A stretch of DNA of 64,000 nt from Zopfochytrium polystomum (Eukaryota > Chytridiomycota > Chytridiomycetes > Chytridiales > Chytridiaceae). The notes below the pieces were generated by a model. The model was not told the origin of the DNA and ran no database searches. It worked only from the letters and a program-made list of their open reading frames with translations. This document shows, piece after piece, positions 46,176-54,810 of this stretch. Within the stretch, counting starts at the first letter, position 1, and every line of letters begins with the position of its first letter. The DNA is taken from positions 55,211 through 119,210 of the forward strand of contig JAIVFJ010000195.1 in NCBI GenBank assembly GCA_025765615.1, given 5' to 3'. A program made the position numbers and the translations under genes.

Positions 46176-46735
46176 GCTGGCGGCGTCGGCGGACACAGTT
46201 TCCCAGACATTGTATGCGGTCTCTGACACCGGCAGTTCGGCCTCGTCTACGTTCCTCGGCACGCCACTGGGCCAGAACGCCAATGTCAACTCTGTTACGG
46301 ACGGAACGGTGAGGCTCACTTCCTCTGGTGCTGGATGTGGGTTGTGTGAGGCTCTATCATGCCCTGGTGAAGGGCTCCTCTCGTTTGCCGTTGATTAACA
46401 CAGCTCTGGCACGCATTTGGCGGCTTGCCCATCAACACCACGTGTCTCTCCGTTCCATCATGTCCCAGGTGTGGCGAATGTTGAGGCAGACTGTATTTCC
46501 TGTGAGGACCCACACGATGACTATCGGCTCTCCTCGGATTGTTTTGTGGCCTGTTGGTCTGACTGTTCGGCTCTCTTTCTGCAGGCTCCAGGTACATACC
46601 ACTTTGGGCGCCGTCCTATTGCACCGCACCCCAGCTCGTCCTCGTTTGTCTCGTCCTTGCCAGCTTCGCACTCCCTTTCGTCCTATGTCAGCGAGCGGGT
46701 GGCCGCCACTGTGGGCCATGGCTGGTCATTTTGCA
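45792..46735 (+). mobile_element. Relic resembling a DIRS/Ngaro-type retroelement
   Basis: A frame from 45792 encodes MAAVAAVAPALDVNNVLVNG ... WVRPAPNGDGFFDFI. After a shift comes a coiled-coil-like stretch (LAQLAALRAQVAALQTERAA). Around 46360-46560, two frames read LVKGSSRLPLINTALARIWR and VSPFHHVPGVANVEAD, then HDDYRLSSDCF. The KGSS..LN..LARIW and HVPGVxNVxAD pattern is that of the RNase H region of tyrosine-recombinase (DIRS/Ngaro) retroelements. Reverse transcriptase and recombinase are absent. Strongly truncated. Confidence 0.4.
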
Positions 46736-46787
46736 TCAGAAACCGATCTGTAGCTACCAAACCAGACATTTTCTGGAGGGAGTGGGA

Positions 46788-46950
46788 ATCAAAACCAGAG
46801 GCAGGAAAAATGGTGGTGTGAGCTCCCATTTTTCAAGAATGGGAGCTGGGGGAAACCAGTTTTTGCCAAAGGTGTTGGGATTGAAACAAGAGACAAGGAA
46901 AAATGGTAGCGGGAGCTCCCATTTTCCAAGAATGGGAGCTGGGGCACCCA
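46788..46950. repeat. Tandem pair of hairpin-forming repeats
   Basis: Two roughly 70-base copies separated by about 20 bases. Each has GGAAAAATGGT followed by a palindrome AGCTCCCATT ... AATGGGAGCT (46820-46848 and 46911-46941). Confidence 0.75.
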
Positions 46951-47105
46951 CCTCAAGATGATCAGAGGTGGATATAGAAGAAGGAGACAATCAACTTTAT
47001 TCTTTGCTGTGATGGAAAGATGCTTCATTCACTATGAACAACAATGTTTCTTGGCTTTTTCACCGCTGCCCAAGACCTGCCACCACCAGTTTTGACTCGT
47101 CCAAT

Positions 47106-47779
47106 CGCACCTTATGTGGCTCGCGATTATTATTCTTCACAATCACAATTGAAACTGGGGACTGGGGCTGGGCTTTTCGTGTTGTGGGTTTCAAACATTC
47201 AAATACATGTATGTATCCGAGTGCACCGTCGCAATGTGCCCTCGCGGAACAATCCGCCATTTTGCACGTTAACTTGTCAGACCGATGACATTGCCGCGTC
47301 GGAGGGAGGACATATCGGAGTGCGAAAATTGGGAAAAACGGTGAAGAAAAATCGCACTGCTCCCCTCGCTCTCCCTTGTCTTTACAGTACGGTGGCCGCC
47401 GTGGCCCCCGCCCTCGACGTCAACAACATTCTCGTGAACGGCGTGCACCTCCATGCCTGCGGGTGTGCGATGCTGGCTGCGACCTTCGGTGGGCAGACTA
47501 GGTGGGTTCGCCCTGCAGGTAACGCGACGAATGTGGTGTGTCGGGCGGCCGCCTTGGCGGCCCTCCTCACGTGGGTGCGTCCCGCTCCGAACGGCGACGG
47601 CTTCTTCGACTTCATCATCAGCCAGGCTCCGACAGCGCCTCCTCCTCCGCCTCCCCATGTGAACGCGGCAGCAGACGACGGTGCGGTCGATCCAGCTGTT
47701 TTAGTGGCGCAGCTGGCAGCCCTGCACGCTCAGGTCGGCGCACTCCAGACGGAACGTGCAGCGATCCAACAAGAGCTGG
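47106..47779. repeat. Segmental duplication, copy 2
   Basis: Second copy of the 45514-46175 segment. Here the frame stays open from ALDVNNILVNGVHLHACGCA through the coiled-coil region to ERAAIQQELV. It is then cut by an LTR fragment beginning at 47780. Less damaged than copy 1 at the coiled-coil junction. Confidence 0.88.
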
Positions 47780-47993
47780 TATCAGGAACATGGCAGGACA
47801 GGACAAGGCAGACAAGGAACTGAGAGTGGTGATGTTTGTGTTGGAAACCATAATTCACTTGAGGGATGGGACAGGTCCCCCATCCCCCTTTTATACCTTT
47901 TGAGAGACTTCCTTGTCAAGACTCAAAGAAAGTTCTAGAAAGAGCAATTAGTAATACAATGATACCAACCATGCCAATGGCAATAAGACAAGC
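47780..47993 (-). mobile_element. Truncated, diverged LTR fragment
   Basis: Matches the first ~200 bases of the plus-strand reading of the LTR at 48498 (start ATCAGGAACATGGCAGGACA, TTTTATACC box, AATTAGTAATACAATGATAC) with scattered substitutions, then diverges. It lacks the U3 heat-shock-type repeats. Older than the complete element downstream. Confidence 0.85.
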
Positions 47994-48497
47994 CAATCGC
48001 ACCTTTTCACAAGCCTCAGGTCAATAACAACCATTTCTAATTTTTCCTGGTGCTTTCCCACACTAAGCTTCATCTTCAGGTTCAGACCTTTGCTTGTTGT
48101 TGGAACTTGCTAAGTTGTCCTCCTCTTGCAAACTCCTTTTCAATGTTGTAGGGGTTTTCCCAAAAATTAGTGAGGTTTTGTGAATGTATACAGAAACTTA
48201 CCTGTCTCCATACGGTGGTTTTCTATCATCCGAAAAAAGACTACATTGGGGAAAGACCTTTCCAAAACCTGGGATGGAGATTAACAGCTGGTGTAACCCC
48301 TGGAGGCACAGCAACAAATACTGCAAGCCACATGCATGCAACAAACTCCATCACCAGAGTCAAGTAAATTGGCTGGAATCCACTCATAAGAAGAGAGCAA
48401 TTAAACTTGGCGCCATGGCCCATCAATGTTAGTTTGGAGGGCTCGCCGCTGAAGATTGCACAAATGTTTGACTTATTCTGTTGAATTGGAACCTCTG
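47994..48497. other. Spacer between LTR fragment and complete element
   Basis: No recognisable gene. The final bases CTCTG (48493-48497) are one copy of the target-site duplication of the element that follows. Confidence 0.45.
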
Positions 48498-48850
48498 TGT
48501 CAGGAACAGGGCAGGACAGGACAAGGCAGACAAGGAACTGAGAGGAGTGATGATTGTATTGGAAACAATAATTCACTTGAGGGATGGGACAGGTCCCCCA
48601 TCCCCCTTTTATACCTTTTGAGAGTGTTCCTTGTCAAGACTCCAAGAAAGTTCCAGAAAGAGCAATTAGTAATACAATGATACCAATGATACCAATGACA
48701 ACAAGACAAGTCAGGAAAGCAAAGAAGGTTCCAGAAGGTTCCACAAGGTTCCATGAAGGAATGTTCTAGAAGGTTCCAGAAGGTTCCAGAAGGTTCCATG
48801 AAGGAATGTTCTAGAAGGTTCCAGAGGTTTCCAGAGGGTGATTCATAACA
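48498..48850 (-). repeat. 3' LTR of the retrotransposon
   Basis: 353 bases, matching 51326-51678 throughout by eye. Contains TATAAAA and U3 arrays of GAA/TTC pentamers. Confidence 0.93.
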
Positions 48851-48865
48851 TCATCTCCCCCTTTT
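48851..48865 (-). promoter_or_regulatory. Polypurine tract
   Basis: Minus strand AAAAGGGGGAGATGA directly abuts the 3' LTR; expected plus-strand primer for DNA synthesis. The stop codon TGA of the second frame is its last three bases. Confidence 0.8.
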
Positions 48866-50389
48866 AGGCCTCTTCTGCAACTTGGTGGGGTACCTGGTCT
48901 TGAACTCGAGCAGAAGGTCTTGGCAGTGAGTGAGGTTTGACTCAGGCTCCCAGGTGTTGTCAGCATCTGAGTAACCTTTCCACTTAACAAGGAACTTGAG
49001 TGTTCTTCCAAACCACTTGGCATCCAAGATTTGTTCAACCTCAAATTCCTCTTCACCTTCTACCTCAACTGGAGGAGGAGGAGGAACAACTCTGCCTGGA
49101 ATGGAATTGGCCACAAACTTCTCTAAAAGGCTGACATGGAAAACTGGGTGGATCTTCATGGATGCAGGGAGATCCAGCTTGAAGGTGACTGGATTGATTT
49201 GCTCCAAGATCTTGAAAGGTCCCAACTTGAGGTTGTCTAGCTTGGGACTTGGTCTTTTGGTCTGCAAGTTCTTCCTCATGCCTCGCCAGTAAAAGTCCCT
49301 GGAAACAAGCTTATATGTCTTGTGCTCTCCTGGGTGTCCAGCTGTTGCTGCATCATGCCTTGTCTTGAGTATCTCAAGTTTTTCCTCTTCTTGGCTGATT
49401 TGAATCTTGTGAGGCTTGGGGTCCTTGGAAATAGCATAGGCCCACACACTCTCAGGAAGCAGTGAAAGGTGTGTCTTGGATGGTGGGGTGAAACCATCTC
49501 CCCCTTCAGGTGCAAGGTCTGTCCTTCTGTGCTCATCAGCAGTGGGGCTTGAATTGTTGACTGGGAACTGTGATTCTTGAATCTTTGACTGAGGGTTCTG
49601 TTCTTGGCAAAGACTGTGAGCTGTGGAGCTTGAATCTTGAATTTGGACTGTGAACTGTGGTACTTGAATCTTTGACTGTGGGTTCTGTGAACTACAGACT
49701 TGGCCATGACTGTGAGCTCTATGAGCTGTCCTGGAATCTTGACTATGAACTGTGAACTGTGAAACTTGAATCTTGGCTGGGATCTGTGAGCTGTAGGCTG
49801 ATACTGGAGCTGTCATTTGTCTTTGACCTTGGATACTAGGCTGAGAACCTTGAATCAGGGACTTGAGAGAATGAGACTTGGAGGCTTCACTTGAGTTTTG
49901 GGTGACTGTTCCAATTGGTGGAGGTTGGACTTGACCAGTGACCCAATCAATGGCAGGGTTCTGGGCTTGCAGCCATGGTAATCCCAGGATGACAGAGAAT
50001 GTGGGTGAGCCAAGATCCAATACTTCCAGGTTGACCATGGATGGTGGAAAGTCTTGGATGTGGAGGTTTAGCTTGGTTTCATGGCTGATTTCCTTGAACA
50101 GAGCATGATTGGCAAAGTGGACCTTGAGGGGTGTGGATTTCTTGATCGTAGGAATGGCACAAGACTTGGCAAGGGTGGCATCAATGATGTTGCAGGATGA
50201 TCCAGAGTCGATAAGGGCCTTGGTTGTGATGGTTGACTTGGGTGAGAGTTGAATCTTGACATCCATGGTGAGTTGGTGGGGCTTGGAATCTGAGGTGTTT
50301 GTGGCGCTGGTGGTGGTGATGAAACAGGGGCAGCTTGGAAGGGGGTCCAGGGAATTGCCCCTCAGTGAGCCTGGACCTGGGAGTTTGGG
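48851..50389 (-). CDS. Protease-chromodomain frame of the retrotransposon (internally deleted Pol)
   Basis: Open from the frameshift site to the 3' LTR (about 512 codons). In order: aspartic protease with the catalytic DSG (KALIDSGSSCNIIDATL) and ILGLPWLQAQNPAIDW; a repetitive Gln/Ser linker; the first half of the integrase zinc domain (LKTRHDAATAGHPGEHKTYK, FYWRGMRKNLQ). There is a jump, just before the expected CxxC, to the GPY/F module (LDNLKLGPFKILEQINPVTF, IHPVFHVSLLEKF). Last is a chromodomain (ILDAKWFGRTLKFLVKWKGY, DNTWEPESNL). Reverse transcriptase, RNase H and the integrase core are deleted in frame, so the product could still bind chromatin but not copy or integrate DNA. Confidence 0.9.
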   Translation of the reverse strand, partial: PKLPGPGSLRGNSLDPLPSCPCFITTTSATNTSDSKPHQLTMDVKIQLSPKSTITTKALIDSGSSCNIIDATLAKSCAIPTIKKSTPLKVHFANHALFKEISHETKLNLHIQDFPPSMVNLEVLDLGSPTFSVILGLPWLQAQNPAIDWVTGQVQPPPIGTVTQNSSEASKSHSLKSLIQGSQPSIQGQRQMTAPVSAYSSQIPAKIQVSQFTVHSQDSRTAHRAHSHGQVCSSQNPQSKIQVPQFTVQIQDSSSTAHSLCQEQNPQSKIQESQFPVNNSSPTADEHRRTDLAPEGGDGFTPPSKTHLSLLPESVWAYAISKDPKPHKIQISQEEEKLEILKTRHDAATAGHPGEHKTYKLVSRDFYWRGMRKNLQTKRPSPKLDNLKLGPFKILEQINPVTFKLDLPASMKIHPVFHVSLLEKFVANSIPGRVVPPPPPVEVEGEEEFEVEQILDAKWFGRTLKFLVKWKGYSDADNTWEPESNLTHCQDLLLEFKTRYPTKLQKRPKRGR

Positions 50390-51285
50390 TGCTTCTTCCT
50401 TGGGCAGTCCTTGACAGCATGCTCCTTGGAGCCACAGTAAAAACACAGTCCCTGCTGGGCCCTCCTTGTTTTCTCCTCTTGGCTCAGAGGACCCTTAGGA
50501 AGTGTCTCAACTGCATCCACTTGCATGGGTTCAGGAACTGTAAGAGCTTGAGGGACTGGGGTAGGTCTTGATGTAGTTCCTACTTGTCTTTGCTTCAGCC
50601 TCTTGGAGTAGAGTCTGTTGTCAATCTTGATGGCAAGGAGAATGTACTCTTCCAAGGTCTCAGGGATGTGCAGAGACTGGGAGAGCATGTCTTGGATAGA
50701 CTCATGGAGACCATCATGGTACAGCTCCATCAGAGCTGCATCATTGTATCCAGAGTCTCTGGCTAGTTGCTTGAATTGGTTGGTGTAGGCCACACAAGAT
50801 TGCTTTCCTTGCTTGATATGCTTGAGCTTGGATCTTGCTGTCCAAGATGCGTAGGGGTCACCAAAGGTAGCTTCCAGCCCCTCCCAGAGCTCTTGCAGGG
50901 TGGTGGGTGTGCTTGGGAGAGATCTGTACCATGATTGAGCTTGACCAGACAGGAGGGTGCTTGTGAAAAGAACCTTGACTTGCTCACTGGGAAATCTTGA
51001 AGGTTGGGGAAGGATGACATTCTCCACAGTGGCCATAAAGTTCCTAAGGTCTTTGGCCAGCCCAGTGAACTTGTCAGGGCTGGGAACCTTGGGCTCTCTT
51101 GCTTGGTTGGCTTGAGGCAGGGGAAGAGCTTGATGTTCTTGTTGGTGAAGTTGTTGTTGAAGCTGGTGCTGCTGGTGAAGGACTTGTTCTTGAAGTTGTT
51201 GTGTCTGTCTTGAAAGGGCTTGCAATTGGTCCATCAAGGCTTGGAAGGCAGTTGCATCAGGGAAGGTGTTGTTTGGGTCAGACAT
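50362..51285 (-). CDS. Gag of the retrotransposon
   Basis: 307 residues from ATG 51285. N-terminal Gln-rich coiled coil (LMDQLQALSRQTQQLQEQVL), a capsid-like core (FTGLAKDLRNFMATVENVIL; SGQAQSWYRSLPSTP; AYTNQFKQLARDSGYNDAAL) and a C-terminal CX2CX4HX4C zinc knuckle (CFYCGSKEHAVKDC). Forms the virus-like particle shell in this element class. The frame overlaps the following frame by 85 bases and ends TGA at 50362. Confidence 0.92.
   Translation of the reverse strand: MSDPNNTFPDATAFQALMDQLQALSRQTQQLQEQVLHQQHQLQQQLHQQEHQALPLPQANQAREPKVPSPDKFTGLAKDLRNFMATVENVILPQPSRFPSEQVKVLFTSTLLSGQAQSWYRSLPSTPTTLQELWEGLEATFGDPYASWTARSKLKHIKQGKQSCVAYTNQFKQLARDSGYNDAALMELYHDGLHESIQDMLSQSLHIPETLEEYILLAIKIDNRLYSKRLKQRQVGTTSRPTPVPQALTVPEPMQVDAVETLPKGPLSQEEKTRRAQQGLCFYCGSKEHAVKDCPRKKHPNSQVQAH
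50383..50389 (-). promoter_or_regulatory. -1 ribosomal frameshift heptamer CCCAAAC
   Basis: Minus-strand C CCA AAC, in the Gag frame as X XXY YYZ, 19 bases before the Gag stop. A -1 slip here enters the open protease frame. Matches the canonical slippery pattern; a downstream structure was not tested. Confidence 0.8.
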
Positions 51286-51312
51286 GATGGCAGAGAGTAG
51301 TGGGAGAGGGTG

Positions 51313-51323
51313 AAGTGAATTAT
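51313..51323 (-). promoter_or_regulatory. Self-primer binding site (Tf1 type)
   Basis: Minus strand ATAATTCACTT begins 2 bases after the 5' LTR and is the exact complement of AAGTGAATTAT inside the LTR (51406 down to 51396), 35 bases after the TATAAAA box. No tRNA-type TGG primer site is present. Confidence 0.8.
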
Positions 51324-51325
51324 GA

Positions 51326-51678
51326 TGTCAGGAACAGGGCAGGACAGGACAAGGCAGACAAGGAACTGAGAGGAGTGATGATTGTATTGGAAACAATAAT
51401 TCACTTGAGGGATGGGACAGGTCCCCCATCCCCCTTTTATACCTTTTGAGAGTGTTCCTTGTCAAGACTCCAAGAAAGTTCCAGAAAGAGCAATTAGTAA
51501 TACAATGATACCAATGATACCAATGACAACAAGACAAGTCAGGAAAGCAAAGAAGGTTCCAGAAGGTTCCACAAGGTTCCATGAAGGAATGTTCTAGAAG
51601 GTTCCAGAAGGTTCCAGAAGGTTCCATGAAGGAATGTTCTAGAAGGTTCCAGAGGTTTCCAGAGGGTGATTCATAACA
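51326..51678 (-). repeat. 5' LTR of the retrotransposon, with promoter
   Basis: Minus-strand promoter: TATAAAA at 51441-51435 and the predicted transcript start around 51406. U3 contains eight contiguous alternating GAA/TTC pentamers with exact 5-base phase (51587-51624) plus further partial arrays, the layout of heat-shock-factor sites. Confidence 0.93.
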
Positions 51679-51683
51679 CTCTG

Positions 51684-52908
51684 GAAGTTGATGAAAGTAA
51701 CATTCTTCCACGCGTTTGGTATGTTTGTGACTGAACAGACTTCTGGAATGACTGACAGAATCGTTGATGTCGGCTCCACAGGTCTTTGATAATTCAGGGA
51801 GCACATCACTCGAACTACCTTAGAATGGGCACACCAAAGCAGTTATTTGGAAGTGGTTTTTCCCAAAAGGGAATATAAAGACCACCTGCACATAATGAAA
51901 GTTCTTCTGAACAATACACGAAATAGATTCCTGGGAACACGTAGAATTGTGCTTGGAAGCGCTGGCTTTTTTCATGCCAATTGGAGGATTGCTGGGCTGC
52001 TGCTGCTGGTGTGGCTTGCGGCGCTCCAGAGCCTTTTGTTGAAGCAGTCTGCTGTGATCGCTATAACAATCGCTGGTGTAGGAGCGATTGCAGGAGCAAT
52101 CGCAGGAGCAATCGCAAAGAAAGGTGACTTGAGCAATCGCAGGAGTGATCGGAAAAAGCGATCGCTTCTGCGATCACAATGGCGCCTGCAAAGGCGATCG
52201 CAAAAACGATCGCACGAGCGATCGCAGGACTAATCTTGCAGGAGCAATCGCTTGAGTGATCACAGTAGTGATTGCAGATAACAATCTCAAACCTTGCATT
52301 AAGCCCACTCAAACACACACACACACACACACTCACACCCCCTTAACACACGCAAAAACTCTTGCTCTCTCTGACTTTCTCAGCGTCCTCTGTCTGTTTC
52401 CATCCATTAAGCCCACTCAAACACACACACACCCCCCCCCACCCTCATACACGCAAAATGGACCGCTTGTATTTTCTGACAGTCGCTTTATTTCAAAGAA
52501 AAGAAACCATTGCTTAACATGTCCGCCCAACAAACTCTCCTTTTCAAACCTTCCTTGCAGAGCGCAAGCGCAAAGGGCAAGCTTCTGCAGTCCAAGTCTG
52601 AGATTTTTGCTATCACGAGTTCAATTTCTGAAAATCTCCTTGTGTGTCGCAAGGTATGTGAATCTGCAACAATGAATCTTCTGACCTTCTGCAAGTTTTT
52701 TTACGAAGTGGACACCAAGCAAAAAGATTTTGTGGCAAAAAGTGGCCTGGTGCCAACAATTATGCAATTACTGTAATATGCCCAGTGTGCGTGCACATAC
52801 AGCACACGAATGCATGCAGTGTGCCATGTACTGATTGATTATTTGGGTCCGAAAAACCTAACGAACCGCAGGCATGGTCGTTCGCTGTCCGCGCCTTCGC
52901 CTTTAAAA
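51684..52908. other. Region right of the retrotransposon
   Basis: Contains the former target locus, a cluster of GATCGC-type repeats (52055-52275), short CA runs (52312-52332, 52420-52432) and small open frames without recognisable content (for example 52510-52776). No gene supported. Confidence 0.4.
52055..52275. repeat. Cluster of GCGATCGC/GCAATCGC short repeats
   Basis: About eighteen copies of an 8-base core (GCGATCGC or GCAATCGC and complements), often followed by AGGA, within 220 bases; spacing is irregular (roughly 10-25 bases), unlike a classical minisatellite. Confidence 0.8.
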
Positions 52909-54620
52909 CTAAAAAACGGTCGGCAGATCCTCCTCTTCCTCCTCATCAATGATCGGCGCGTCCTCCAGCAGCCCCGGATACGCGTCCACCAACCGCACAA
53001 GCTCCTCTCTCGGAACTCCAATTACCGAAACCGCCATGACACCCTCGACCTCGACAGTGCGCCGCTTCTCGTCCACAACGTGCAGGACGACGCGCAAGTC
53101 GTGCGCAACGACGGCGTCGTGCCACCGCCCGTCTGGGTTCATGCACGACGCGGGGTACTGTGGGTCTTGCTTCGCCGAGGGCGGCATCCGGACCGCGTCG
53201 CGTCGGGCTGCCGCGAGAGGCGGGGTCCCGAAACGCAGCACGGCGGTCTGGGTGGCGGTAGTGTCGGGCAGTTGTGGGACGTCGTCGCGGGTCCAAGATA
53301 GCGGAGGCAAGGCCGTCGGCGATGGTGGGGTGGTGGAAGTCGAAGGCGAAAACTTGTACCGCTCGCAGACCTTTTGGGTAGCGTGCGTAAAGACCTGTTT
53401 GCTGCTTGCTCTTGTCGAACTTGGGCTCGCCGCGGAGGTACCCAATGACTTCGATAATCTCCACGGTGACGGCGGTGATTTCTGGAAGCGTCGAGGTGCC
53501 TGGAAGTGCGCCGACCGTAATGTCGAGGAAAGCGATCTCGGATGGGGCCAGGTCGCTGTGGGCAAGAGACATTCTCCATGGAAATTCAGGGGCTCTCGCC
53601 TGCAGGATTTCGATCCGCTTTCGAAGTGCGCTTTGAAGGACTTCGGCAATTTGCGGCTTCGAATACAGGTGGACAGGTACGTCTTTGGTGATAGAGAGAT
53701 AGGTGTCATTTGTGAAGAAGCCCTTTCTTGGTATCATTACGTTCACCGTCAGCCTGTAGTACGTGTTTGTCGCGGATTCGTTCAGATTCAAAGCGATGAG
53801 GTCAACAGATGGTGGATAGACTTGCGTAAAAAAGGAATCGGAACGAGGCAAAGAATGACTCTCGAGGCCCCTTTTCGCGGTTGCGCACTTTAGCTTAAGT
53901 TGTAAATTTACAAGAAGCGGAGGGAGGCTAACCAGCTTTTCGATTTGGAGCTCGTGAGGCTTGATCTCCACCAGACGCCATCTCCTCAAATGCTTTGCGA
54001 CCAGCCCAGTGCTCATGTCGGCGACATTCTCCATGATTGCTTTCACCAGGTGCTTGCTGGCCATGTTCGCCGTTAAGTCGAGCCTCACCTTGAGCCGGTG
54101 GACCGCAGTGTCTTTGTTGTTGGTGATGCGAATCACCCCGGCGATGGACCACGGCCCGAGGCCCGGCAACCCATTGAACCCGTGGACGAACGGCGAAGTG
54201 CACGACGAAGGAATGTGGTGGTACGGCTCAACGGACCTGTGGAGTGCGATCTCGAGGTCGCCGGAGAGACGAACAACAAAGCCAGAGTGGTCCGGCGTGA
54301 GCTCTGGAGGGAGCGCAGACACTTCTGGAACGACGGGTCCCTGCTCGAGAGAGTTGCTCATCATGCGAGCGTCGGCGCGCTTGAACGAGTGGGGCGGGTT
54401 TCTCGAGTCGTCGAGGAAGCCGCCCGTTCGGGTGTGCTGGAAGACGGGGAGCACGGGGTAGTCCGGTGAGCCTTCGGCGAGGAGGGCGTCGAGAGATCGG
54501 CGAAGGATCGGGTGGGCGGCGAAGACTCGCGCGGATGCGGAGGCCGAGTCCGCGTTCCAAATTGTAGCGGCGACCGACACCTTCGGGCCGCCGGGGACGG
54601 CTCCGACGACGCTGCGCCGA
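52909..54620 (-). pseudogene. Arrestin-like family gene D, frame-disrupted
   Basis: Same two-exon plan as genes A-C (intron 53871-53932). Damage: a run of T one base too long near 53834 just after the splice, and a 7-base near-duplicate (CAAACAG) near 53402 between KFDKSK and the THATQKVCERYKF block. The N terminus has no convincing ATG before GGPKVSVAATIWNADSASAS. A long unspliced open frame to 52946 exists but its last 150 residues are out of the family frame. C-terminal family sequence (MNPDGRWHDAVVAHDLRVVL, DAYPGLLEDAP) is intact in the other frame. Pseudogene, or indel errors. Confidence 0.78.
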
Positions 54621-54810
54621 CGGGGACATAGGAGCTTTACGTAATCAGATATTAATAATGGGTCGGGTGACCTGCACCGTGCCACCCAAACTACTCATCG
54701 TGGACACATGCGTGCACAGAGGGACACGATGAACACGAGGACATAAAACCGATTTTACATTATTGTCGAGTGAAAGGGCTCACAACCACTCGAATTCTAA
54801 CAAGGGCGAA
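54621..54810. other. Short spacer between arrestin-like genes D and E
   Basis: Promoter side of D and 3' flank of E; nothing else seen. The conserved upstream element of genes A-C was not found here. Confidence 0.4.

Larger units (their letters stand above)
48498..51678 (-). mobile_element. Non-autonomous Ty3-type chromodomain LTR retrotransposon
   Basis: Complete element of 3181 bp with 353-bp LTRs (48498-48850 and 51326-51678) that appear identical by eye. LTR ends are TG...CA type in transcription orientation (TGTTATG...CCTGACA). It is flanked by CTCTG duplications (48493-48497, 51679-51683). The internal region encodes Gag with a zinc knuckle, a retroviral-type protease, an integrase N-terminal remnant, a GPY/F segment and a chromodomain. 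No reverse transcriptase, RNase H or integrase catalytic core is present. LTR identity and intact frames indicate recent movement, so enzymes must have come from an autonomous relative. Confidence 0.93.

Noticed and set aside
44853..46226. 457-residue plus-strand open frame
   Set aside because: It runs antisense to arrestin-like gene C and through the TCTG microsatellite before joining a retroelement fragment; not a single gene.
51286..51325. tRNA primer binding site for the retrotransposon
   Set aside because: No TGG-type sequence follows the LTR; the self-complementary 11-mer explains priming instead.
48498..51678. Full autonomous Ty3 element
   Set aside because: No reverse transcriptase or integrase core residues could be found in any frame of the internal region.
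52055..52275. CRISPR-like array
   Set aside because: Repeats are 8-base palindromes with irregular spacers in a eukaryotic context; no cas genes.
52946..54685. 579-residue unspliced reading of arrestin-like gene D
   Set aside because: It reads through the conserved intron and leaves the family frame after KFDKSK; the alternate start codon at 54685 is not ATG.
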